Origin: Ettlia oleoabundans
Taxonomy: Eukaryota; Chlorophyta; Chlorophyceae; Chlamydomonadales
Length of the DNA: 64,000 nt
Direction of reading: 5' to 3'
Assembly (NCBI GenBank): GCA_019693395.1
Contig: JAAMXP010000545.1
Location: 18,869 to 82,868, forward strand
Position numbers and translations under genes: made by a program. Shown piece by piece: positions 48,477 to 58,800 of the stretch. The notes below the pieces were generated by a model. That model saw only the letters and a list, made by a program, of their open reading frames with translations. It had not been told where the DNA came from and made no database searches. Every line of letters starts with the position of its first letter. Positions within the stretch are counted from its first letter, which is position 1.

Positions 48477-51400
48477 TCATCCGCAAGCAGGTGGCAGCTG
48501 GGGCAGCGCACTCTGGGCGGCCAGCAGCAGCTTGAACAGGTTCTGCAGCAGCTGGTTGGGGCCCCCTGCGCTAATGCCATGCGCTTGCAGCAGCTGGATC
48601 ACGTCTTTGTTGAGAAGAAACACGCCCACTGCAGGTCAGTGGGGAGGAGGCAGGCAGAAGACCAAGGGGCGCATGGGACCTGACGGCACGGCTACCAGCA
48701 GGAGCAGCAGCTGACCAAAGACACAGATACAGAGCAGTACATGCTTGAAACCTGGGCTGAGCATTTACTGATTCTGTTTTCTGTCCTGCCCTCATCCCCT
48801 CGAACTCGTTGCCCCAGCTGTCCAGCGCTCCACATGCCGACACTTCTTCCACCCTCCACAGCGGTGAATGAAATTGCCCGAGCACATAGTCAGACACAGG
48901 CCCTTTACTAGAAAATGTAACCTACCTGCAAATCTTGGACGTTCGCGGTTAGAGTCACAATAGAGAGGGTACTCGCTAATCTGCTGTCCGCCAGAGGAAG
49001 TCCCAGAGGCCGCCCCCTCGCTCCGCCCAAACAGCGTACGCCGCGAGCCGCCCTCCTCCGCCTCCCCCGCCCTGCAGGCCAGGCGGGGACAGGGGGGTAA
49101 CCAACTGGCATTCAGCATTCACAACGTTTACAGCTCCCTCGCCCCTTCTATATCCAAGGCAGCCGCTGGCAGATAACTGCCAAACCGCAGCAGCCACTGG
49201 GTTTTGTACCAGGTTGGCTTGCAGCCCCGCTGCTCCAACCACTGGCTCCTGGTTCACCATGTTCCTATCGGCAGGTAGCCGTCCAACACCAGGGACCGCG
49301 AACCACGCAGTACAAGCGGATACCGCAGCGGTACATCCAGGTATGCAGCCAGGCGATCAACCATCTGCACAGCACGGCACACGGCAGCAGATAGGAGTGG
49401 GTACCACAAATAGCACACACAGTGAAGCACCGGCTGTTGGGCTAGGCACAGGGGGCACAACCCAAAGCCGCACACCCCCCGGCTCCCCCGCATCGGCAAC
49501 CCATCAGCCAGAGGCGAAAAAGCGGCGTGGCATCATGTACTGATCCAGCACGAAAGAATCAACCAAGGCAGAAAAAGCAGTGTAGTGAGTCAGCCTTAAA
49601 GCTGGTGCAACAACGCCCAGTCCTACGCGCGCAAACATCAAAAAACAAAACAAGAACTGCCAGACAACAAACAGCCAGGCAGCTACTAGGCAGCCCACTT
49701 GCTTGCTCAGCCAGCCTTCACAAACCAGCCCGCAAGGCAGTCCCAGATGCTGACCTGTGCCACATAGCCCAACGCCACCCCCGCCAACCGGTCCTCCTCA
49801 GGATCACTGTCGTAGCCGCCCCCTTCCTCGAACGCCTTGCGCCACACAGAGGGCTGGATCTCCAGGCCCTCAATGGACAGCCGCATCTCTTGCCTGCAAG
49901 CAAGTACAGGCGTTCTGCCGATCTAATTTACCAATATATACGTACCACAACGGGATTCAATTCATTGCATTTCACAGCAACAAGCACCACGTTCTTTGCG
50001 TGTGTGGGTATGCGATGAAATGCCTGCCACAAAATCGGGCTCTGCACACAACGGGCATTTGCAAAGCTTGCAATCTGGCGTCAGTTGCCCACCTGAACTT
50101 GCTGGGGCTGTCCACAGCGCTGGCCCCTAAACCGCTGCTGCTATTCCCGAGACCCATGCCAAAACCGCTGCCGCTGCTGGCTGGGACGGCCCCTGCCCAC
50201 TGCTGCTCCAACCGATCCTCCAAGTACCCGCCGGGTGGAGCCTCCGGTATGCTGACTGCAAGCAAGATGGACGCAAGGAAAACGCAAGATGGAGCAGCGG
50301 GGAAGCATTTGTCAACATTGCTCTCTGTCGTTAGAAAGCTGAAGAGGCAGCCATGGCAGCCAAACACTGACTGTAACCCAGCCGCCTACCTGTGGTAGGG
50401 CCAAGCTGGAAAATGGATCCTAGCTGGCACACCATCAGGCACCGCCGACCGACAAGCTCACGTAGAAGCGCCACCAAAGCGCCGCGCCCCTCCTCCCCCT
50501 GCAGAGCCGCCTCTGCCTCCCTGCGCAGCCAGGGCAGGCCACAACATGCAGTACAGCAAGGCTCAGCACAGTTGAGAGTGGAAACAGCCCAGCGTCCAGC
50601 CCAGCTACTACCATAGTGAACAGTGTAAACTCTCGTGCTGACTGTACATTCACCAACAGCATGAGCACTCTTGCCTCGCTTTGCACATCAAGCGACAGTC
50701 ACTTGCAAGTGCAAGATATTCTCAGTGCCAGCAGCCAGACAAGCAGTCTCTGCAGGCAGATTCGGCGGAAGCCCCACCCGATACGCCTGGTGGCAGCCTG
50801 CATGACTTTCAAGGTGGTCACCAGAGCCTGAGCCCGCACTACTGCCAGCTTTTTGGCCGCTGTTGACGCCTCCCGTACCGCTGCCAGCTGCTCCCGTACC
50901 TCTGATACCCGCTGCCGGTACCGCTCTGCCTCAGCCGCAAGGGCAGCCAGCGCATGTTCCTGCTGCTGGCGGGCCCGCTCTGGGGCCAGCCGCTGGTGTA
51001 GCTGCTCCTGCAGCGCCTGGCTGCGGCCTGCAAGGTCCCGCAGGCGCCCGCGTAGTGCCACCAGGGAAGTGATGTACTGCTGCGTGCCGGCTAGAGTGAG
51101 GGGCTTGATGGCTGCGCCTCCGTTGCTGCTGTTGGCTGCTGTCCTGCCCGCTCTTTGGGCCCCCCTGAACCCCAGCCCTGTAGATGCTATGCCCCCCGGT
51201 TGCTCCCCAGCAGCTGTCGTGCTGGTGAGGCGGGATGTGAAGGTGGTGGCAGTGGCATCTGATCCTGCATCCGATTCTGCATCTGATGTGCCGCCATCCA
51301 GCAGAAATTCTGAACCGCTGCCCCCGAGCGAGCCAGAGTCCTGCAGTGGAGACGAAGAAAGGTTTTCGGCACCTTCCCACCCTCTATCACCGAAGCAGCT

Positions 51401-53352
51401 GCTGCACGAGCATACACGCAATGCAAGATGGCTGGTTGGCCATGGGAAATAGAAGTCAACCTAAGCCCGTAAGATGAGCCACACGTTCTACCACTGAAGC
51501 AATCTGGCCCAGCAGAACTGCAACTACTTTGTCGGCGATCGACGCTTAGCCCCTTGCCTGCAGGTTTGGCGCGCTGCGCAGCAACTTGGACACCAACAGA
51601 TTGGCAAAGCGGCGGGTGGCATGGGGCTGGACCGGCGAGGCAGCACCATCAACCCGCTCCTCCACCGTGCTGGCTGATCCCGGCTGGCCAGTAGCCTTCT
51701 TCAAAGGACTGGTGTGGTTGAAATTCAGCCCTGTTACAACAGCCTGCACAAGGCGCAGTGAAGAACAACCGTGATGAGCAAGGAAGAAGGTTCACGAGCG
51801 TGGGCATGCGCCAAAAGGCGGCAACAATGCACACAACAGCACATGTGCAACAGCCTAGCCTGCAGCAGCTCAGCTCGGCATGCAGTTGCGGCAAGAGGGC
51901 AGCGTGCTCGCACCCGCTGTTGCTGAAGCGGCGGTGGACAGAGGTACAAGCCATCACCAAAGTGCAGGGCCAGGGTGTTAGGCTGCAGCGACTGGTGTAG
52001 CGCTGCTAGGTCATTGCCAGCAGGGAACAGCTGGTCCAGGCTGGTCAGCTGCCAGATAGCTATCAGGGCTCCTGGACAGCAGCCTGTAGATGCCAATGCA
52101 GCGGCTGCTGCGTGCGGCCAAGGCTGTGCTGCATCAGATGCTTCACTTTCTTCCGCTGCTGCCAGTTTGGCAGCAGTGGAAGGCACGCTGCCTGGCACAT
52201 TGCCCACATGGGCTGGCAATGTTGCCACCATTGGGCTGCTGCCTTCACTAAGGTGCTCAGCAGCTGTGCCCTGCTCCTCCTGCTGCCGCCTTTGTAGATC
52301 AGCCATCCAGCCATGCGCAGCTTTCCCTTGCTGCTCATGCTGGCGTGCCTGCTGCTCTCTATGTTGTGCTGAGGAATGCTGCTCCTCACTAACAGGGCTG
52401 ACATGCCCATTGTGTCTGTTACTCTGCCGCTGATAAGAATCCCCGTTGCAACCACCAATCGAAGCCTCTCCTGCTTCTGCAATGTCTGGCCTGTTATGCG
52501 CTGCTGCTGACAGCTGAAAAGCCGGTCTAGTGGCGGCCGCGTACAGCACTGGCTGCGCAAGGGCCGCCTCAACCTCCGCTGCTATTGCCGTAGCTGTAGC
52601 ACATCCAGCAGGCCTACCTGCTGCCTCTTCAACCACTTCCCTTGCTGCTACAGGTTCCAGCCCTGCTGACTGCTGCTCCTTCTCTTCCAAGGTGTGCACC
52701 CCCAGCAAAATGTGCACCTCTCGGCTGTCAAGAAGCGGGTCCTGCTGCAGCAACTGGCGTTCACCCCAGGCCAGCGGCTGCCACTCTGGGTTTATGGTGC
52801 CCCCAACCTGCGGAGAACGCGTAGCAGCAAGGCGTATGGGCTTGCATGTTTGCAGGCACAATCCTTAGAGCCTGGCCAACCCCAAGACGAAGAGACTGGT
52901 GCACTCCGCAGGGGTGGTGACAAAGCATGCCAGTTCATCATAGATTCAAATAGTATCTCAGCAATGCCTAGGAAAAGATGTATAGCTCACCGCTTCGCTG
53001 CGGTATACAAGGTGCCAGCTGCCCAGCGGATCCCCTGGGCTGCCATCACGGTTGGGGCAGCAGGCCGACAAGGTGACATAATAGGCAGCCGGCGGTAAAT
53101 CAGACTCGCTGCCTATGAGCAGCAGCCCTCGCCCGCTCACACTCTCCAGCTGCCGCAGCCGCTTTGCAGGTTGCTGCACAAAGCGGAGCAGCAGTGCACA
53201 CGCCAGAGGCAGGTCAGGCGGCAGCATGGCTGGCTTTGCGCAGTTAACCTGCCTTTTTGACGATGCACTATGTCAATGTGCACCAACTCCAACAAAGCAG
53301 CCAAACTCACCAAAGCCACTTGCTCTCCAGCCGGTGGCTGCACAGCTTGCAT
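48477..53352 (-). CDS. VPS38: UVRAG/VPS38, subunit of the class III PI3-kinase complex II
   Basis: Exons in order are 53311-53352, 52991-53173, 51914-52807, 51558-51743, 50703-51340, 50390-50520, 50093-50255, 49755-49893, 49258-49364, 48926-49071 and 48477-48628, giving about 926 residues. UVRAG/VPS38 joins VPS34, VPS15 and Beclin 1 to make PI3P on endosomes. The N-terminus has KRLRQLESVSGRG and a C2-like part (GTINPEWQPL, REVHILLGVHTLEE). A long Gln/Ala-rich insert follows in exon 3. Exon 5 encodes a coiled coil of about 100 residues. The C-terminal domain carries the family marks: LSIEGLEIQP, ALGYVAQMVDRLAAYLDVPL, RYPLVLRGSRS, ISEYPLYCD and FLLLNKDVIQLLQAHGI. The intron after exon 4 starts with GC (CAG then GCAAGG). 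The exon 5 donor is weak. It is much longer than plant VPS38, mostly because of low-complexity inserts. Confidence 0.88.
51438..51509 (-). other. tRNA-like remnant inside a UVRAG intron
   Basis: On the minus strand TTGCTTCAGTGGTAGAAC matches the D-arm/A-box of many tRNAs. GGTTGACTTC about 40 bases on resembles a damaged B-box, and short GGCCA/TGGCC ends could pair. No proper anticodon arm or T-loop can be folded, so a working tRNA is not supported. It could be a decayed tRNA or tRNA-derived SINE, or chance. Confidence 0.25.
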
Positions 53353-53669
53353 TTCGTGGAGCTAAACTAAGTCCGCCGCACGATGCCCCTTATGCAACAA
53401 GAACATCAAGGACACTGGGTGGCGTCGTTCACTGTGCAATTCATACTCTTGCCTGCTGCTGAAAGGTTGGACGCGTGAGGCGCTTGACCCCACTGATCAC
53501 GAACCACACAGTTTGGTCACGCTCGTGTTCCCCCCGATCACTGTTACCGTGCCGTCAGAGAACGGCGACTTCCGCAGTACACCTGACAATACTGCTGCAA
53601 AAAAGTTTGCCCACTGCGACTGGCGGGCCTGTAAAAGCATCCTTGACGCTTGAAGATATCTCCACCAGC
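53353..53669. promoter_or_regulatory. Divergent promoter between UVRAG and the RING gene
   Basis: These 317 bases separate two outward-pointing starts. The RING frame stays open from about 53475, but without an ATG before 53670. No clear core promoter element is seen. Confidence 0.45.
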
Positions 53670-55359
53670 ATGGAGGGCCATAGATGCAGCATTTGCCTGC
53701 AGGCGCCGACCCAACCAGCCGCTGTGAAGGAATGCGCTCATGAATTTTGGTGAGGAGGCAAAGGGACAAGCATTGAGCTGAATGAACAGTGCAGGCTCCT
53801 CTTGAGCGCTGCCCCTGCACCTAAAGCCGCACCACCTGCCCGCCTGTCCGCTAAGCTAGCTAAACGCCACGCTTGCCACCTTGCAGTTTTGATTGCTTGC
53901 GGCAATGGTGCCGGACACGGCGGCAACCCAAATGTCCATTGTGCCAAGCTGACATAAATCGTATAGTGGTAGGTGGCATGGAGCAGGTGGGTACTCAGTT
54001 GTCCGGGTGAATGCCTCGCTGGCTGTGTAATATTCCCCGTTTCAGCCCACAGTCCCATTAGCCGTGGCATCTATGCGCACCTACCCATGTTCTAGCCTCT
54101 TTAATTCAAGTATGGATCCAGCTGCTTCTGGCCCGCGCTTCTGGCACACGCTCCTGGTTTTAGCCCGAGTTTTGCATGCCTCTTCTGTAGGATGCGCCAC
54201 CACCTGACCAGGTGGCAGAGGACGGCCCCGACTTGAGCTGCTTGGATCACAGCTATTTCTGCGCAGAGTCAGACAGGCTGCTGTGCAGGTCAGATGGTGT
54301 CGGGTGCAGCCCTAGTGCGAGGAAGCTCTTTTATTGGCAAGTTTCTGTTAAGGGGGCAGGCACATTGCGGCTGCTCCACCCGTGTCGCCCCACCCATTTA
54401 AGCTGTGGTGCGCGACCTGACCCGTGCAGGGCGCGCGCAGCCCAGATGCAGCTGGTGCGGTCTGCCTACAGCTACGGTCGGCAGGGGTCCAGTGCCGCAA
54501 ATGACGCTAGCAACACCCTGCAGCAAGTGATTGATGCCTTGACGGGGTACAGGTAAGTGGCAGGCGTCCCTTTCCCCTAACCCACCCTCCTTTTACTCCC
54601 CACTGTCATTGCAGCAGCCTCACTGCTGACGCAAGTCAGGGTGGCTGGCTGTCTAAATCTACATGCCTCAGCCGGCTGGCAGCTGCAGGTAACACTGCTG
54701 CCAGGTCACCCAGCAAGCGTGCAGTTTTCTGCATGGTCGCAGCCCGGTTGCAAACCTGTCTGTAGCCTGCCACCCTTTGTTGTATGCAGGGAGAACATGC
54801 AACGGGAGGTGCCCTTTCAGCCTGAAGAGGTCCTGCATGAGCTTTACAGCCTAGACCAGCTGGTGCAGTCAATAGCCTCTGGCAGCTGGGCAGCAGCAGG
54901 AGGCAATAGCATCGGCAGCGGCAGTAGAGGTGGTGGCGGCGCTGTGGAGCAGGCGCCATCTGCTCGGTTCAGTGCGGCAGATGCGGCAGAAGGGCTGCAT
55001 GAGTGGCAGGAGCACTCAGGCAAGGGCCAGGGTTATACGCTGCCTGTGTCAAGCTGCTTGTACTGGGCATGCTTAGCTTCCAAATGCCTTGGACCATGGC
55101 GCATCAGCTGCTGCCGGCTGCCCATTGTGTTTACGAATCATCGTCAAAAGTAGGGTATCGCGATGTGCCCTCAGTTTGCTGCACATCTACCGTAGATAGC
55201 GACTTTGGTAGTGACGATGATGAAGATGGGCTGCACAGCGGGATACGGCACCGCATGGAGCGTGCCTCCCTTCACAGCACTTCTGGTAGGCGGCCAATGC
55301 CAGGGCGCAGAGGCAGCAGTGGCAGCCTGACCGGTGGTGGCAGCGGGCGGCGGCGGTGA
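53670..55359 (+). CDS. RING-type E3 ubiquitin ligase, TOPORS-like
   Basis: Proposed exons are 53670-53749, 53887-53968, 54191-54336, 54430-54552, 54790-55031 and 55196-55359, giving about 278 residues. The start MEGHRCSICL puts a C3HC4 RING at the very N-terminus: CSIC, CAHEFCFDCLRQWC, then KCPLC, with the intron between EF and CFDC. Such RINGs bind E2 enzymes and transfer ubiquitin. The spacing and the FCFDCLRQW core recall TOPORS-type RINGs. Downstream are LVRSAYSYGRQG, a Leu-rich helix (EEVLHELYSLDQLVQSI) and an Arg/Ser/Gly-rich, partly acidic tail. The 54337-54429 intron is inferred: it uses a GC donor (TG then GCAAGT). Reading through it is also open and would add about 31 residues. The donor at 55032 (GTTATA) is weak. 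The RING itself is secure; the 3' half is less so. Confidence 0.75.
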
Positions 55360-55850
55360 CCGGCAGATACCCTCCTACCCCAATGCATGCCGTCGTACGT
55401 TTAAAATCTTCCTCAGTGCGATACAAGCCCCAAGCGGAGAACCACAGTGCCCTGCTCGGGCCCAGACTCGAAGTTGGCACCTTATGCGTTGGCTGATACT
55501 TTCGGCACACGATTTCTCTGCTATTCCTTTTACTGCCCGTTAGAAGGTTCCTGTTCCAACTTTTGCGAGCTCACATCCGAAACAATTCATCAATGCATCA
55601 CGCTGAGTTGAAAATGCCCATATAAAAAATGCCCTTACCAGCCGAGTTTACCCCCACCCCACCCCGGGCACACCAGCTGGCCGGGTTCCGCTGGACAGCA
55701 CCTGCCTGTTTAAGGGCGGACCTTGGCCTAAAGTGGATCAATCAATCTGAATTCGGACATGCTGTGCATGCCGAGTGGCAGTACATGCCGCCACCGGTGG
55801 TTCAAAACCCTATAGATCACCCGAGCTCATTGCGTTTTACGCTGGAAATC
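55360..55850. promoter_or_regulatory. Upstream region of channel copy 2
   Basis: It lies between the RING stop and the copy 2 start. The channel frame is open back to an ATG at 55629, which would add 74 residues with no counterpart in copy 3. A stretch near 55772 (GTGGCAGTACATGCCGCCA) closely matches a stretch near 61857 upstream of copy 3, so the duplication included promoter DNA. Confidence 0.5.
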
Positions 55851-58800
55851 ATGTCGAGCGATCCCCTCTTAGGGCACGCGCAAGAGGATCAGTTGTGGGA
55901 CCGAGTGGAGGCGGCGCCGGCGTCGGATGTGGAAACCACCACAGTGTCGGAGCTGTTGAAGGAACACCCCAGCACAGTCCTAAGGTTCCTTCAAACTCGC
56001 GGGGTGCAGAAGATAGGAGAGTTCCGAGTGCCGGTGCGCGATTGATGCCCTGCTTGCCTTGGATGCCGTGGCAGCCCTCTACTCTGCGTTATAGCTGCTG
56101 GCTGGTGCCATCAGGGGCGTCGGCCACGCCGGGGTAGCCAGTGCAGGGCATTGAGGCAACATGGCGTCGCTCGCTACAGGCCAGCGCCTGCCACACACTC
56201 ATGCCTAGCTTCCCAGTGCAGCTTATGACTGTTTCATTGCCCTGCAGGACAAGCTGGTGCTTGGCAAGCTGGGAGATGACTCTATTGTGACAATGGGGGC
56301 AGACCAGGCTTCTATCGATTGTGAAACAGCCTGGCGCCGGGAGTTGGGAGAGCCGGCAAAGACACAGGCCGGTAAGGGGCCAGACTAGCTTGCATGCTGG
56401 CGCTGAGATGCACAGAGGAAAAAAAGGGAAAAACTTGGGGAACTGCGTTGCGAGAGTGAGCGGGGATGGGCGGAGGTGCCAGAAATGTTGTGCATCGTGA
56501 GTCAGTTTGTGATTCCTTCGGCACACTCCTGCGGCAGTGTGCTCAAGATTCGCCATGCCATCACTGGGTGCTGCCCCATGCAGGCTGGGAGACCACCATT
56601 CCAGTGGTTGCCTACGTTTTGACTGTGCGCAGCGCAGCAGATGCAGACAAGGATGGACTGCTGCAGGTGGTGACAAGTGGCACCAGTACTGGGTCGTACC
56701 TGGGCAGGCTCATGGGTGCATTATTGGCAGACCCGGGCCTGCTATACCCAGACCCTGGCCATTCTGCTCTGTGGTTGCTGCTCCACAGCACAGGAGGGCC
56801 CTGCACTGACCAGACCATGCGAACCTTGGAACTTCTTCTTCCAATAAGTCGGCGCCGCTGCCTGTTCCTGCCTGCAGCCCCTGCTCAAGCGCTGGCAAGC
56901 GGGTGGCCTGTCCTTTGCAGCCTTTGCGCTGCCACCAGTGCAGGCAGTGATTGGTGAGAAGTGGCAAGCATGGGCAGCTTTGGCAGGGATTGTGATGCTT
57001 TGAGGTGCATGCCACTGCCTGCTTTGTAGCATTTCATAGTTGCAGCTAAGGGGCACTCCTGAAAGACTGTTGCAAGCTTGAGCACTTCATGCTGCTAGTG
57101 CTGCAGACTGGAAATGGAACAGGTTCTGCAAAAGGCTGCTGCTGTGGGAGCTGGCCTTTTTCCTGCTGTGTGAGTAGGGAGGAGTAGACGTCAGCGCTGA
57201 TTGGGGCAACGGGCAGCCGCTGTATTCCGTGAATGCTCACAGCCATTGCAAAGCTAACTTGCAATGGCGCAGAAACACCACTATTCTGCACCTCATTGAC
57301 GTCTTGCAGGGCTCTTCTCCTTCTTCGCCTTCACCATCCTCTTCCAGGTCAGCAGGCGAGGCCCTCGCTTGCATACACTGCTGTCATGTTTGGGCACGGC
57401 ACACTTCTTGTGCTACAATGCACAAACTGTCACGGCATGTATCTGCTTTCACCTTGCACATATATGTGTTGTCCGAGATGCCCCTGCCTTTGGGTTGGTA
57501 TGACAATATTCACAAGCACTACCAAAACCCATCCTTTCAATGTAAGAATTCCACTATGGTTGCTCTTGCCCCAATCTCTGCAGGACGAGGACACGCATCT
57601 GAGCCTGCGTGAGATTCTGGCCACGCCCAGGGGGCGCGGTACGGTGGCTTGTGATGTGCTGTCCCTGCTGGGCATGACACCCTTCCTGGTCATAGAGGTG
57701 TGGCTGGCAGCTTTCTTGATTAACTGCCATGTTCAGTAAATTGCTTAGCTTGGGTTGATCCAAGCGGCAGACTTGAGACAGGGTGGCAGATGGGCAGATG
57801 AGTTGGTTGCTGGGCAAGTAGGTATCATATGAAGGTGCCATCAAGAGTGCCCATGGGCAGTGCGCAGTTGAGCTTGTGCTCAGCATTGTAGCTTAGCATT
57901 GTTGGTCTGAAGGTGGGGCTGGGATACAAAAACAGCACAATGCGTGCGCTGTGCATGCTGCTGGCACGTTCAGCGTAGCCTACACTCTGTTTTGCTTCTC
58001 TTCCAGTCATCACATCACTCATCCTAAGACAACCTGTATTGTGACTGTTTGCTTTCACCCATTGCTCCAGGCCTCAACCATGTTGGCATATGGATGGGGT
58101 TGGGCTACTGTGTGGAACCTGCTGGATACAAGCACCTATGTTGTGCAGGTGAGTGGGGCAGCTGTCAGGAAGAGGTACTGGCCAACAACAGGCAGACTAG
58201 CGGCTGTGCTCACAAATGGCTTGATTGCTCCACCGCTCCGCTCAGCCGAGGGCTAACCCACCCCGACCTCACCCTCAACCCCACCCTAATCCTGCAATGA
58301 ACATGTTTTGCTCTACGTTCACCGCCTCACCTGTGCTTTGAATCCCTCGCAGATTGCTGTGGTGACGATGCACATCGGCAGGCTCGACATCAGTTCCGAC
58401 TACCTCAGGCAAGTCCTTCTCAACGCTTCTGCAGTGCCTGCCATCCTTTGTCCCATTCAGATGCACAACGCTCCTTTTGAGGTTCCACGGGCTCACTCTC
58501 AACTGCTTCCCCCGCCAATCCCTGCGCCTGCCCCTGCTGCAGCGTCTTGGCTTCTGCTCAGTGCATCCTGCTGCTTTTCAGGCAAGACCTCTTGAGGAGC
58601 ATTGTTCTCCCAGCTGTGCACCGCGGTTGCCTCATGTGGCAGCTCTGCCACACTCGCGCAACGGCTACCTGTACATCACACCCCTCGCTCTGCTGCCCTT
58701 GCTTCTTGCCAAGTGTCCTGCCTGCTGTCTGCCTGCCTGTTGAAATCATCCATCATCCCACCCGCCCACCCAGCCATCTGCCCGCGCACCACACATTCGC

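Noticed and set aside
51414..51509. Functional tRNA gene
   Set aside because: Only the D-arm fits. No anticodon stem-loop and no intact GGTTCGA T-loop can be formed.
55629..55850. N-terminal extension of channel copy 2
   Set aside because: The in-frame ATG at 55629 adds 74 residues that neither copy 1 nor copy 3 has. The start at 55851 matches the start of copy 3.
58582..58743. Exon reading QDLLRSIVLPAV downstream of the S4 exon in channel copy 2
   Set aside because: The acceptor before it looks good, but alignment with copy 1 shows that the sequence just upstream (58543-58581) is the true exon and that this part is intron.
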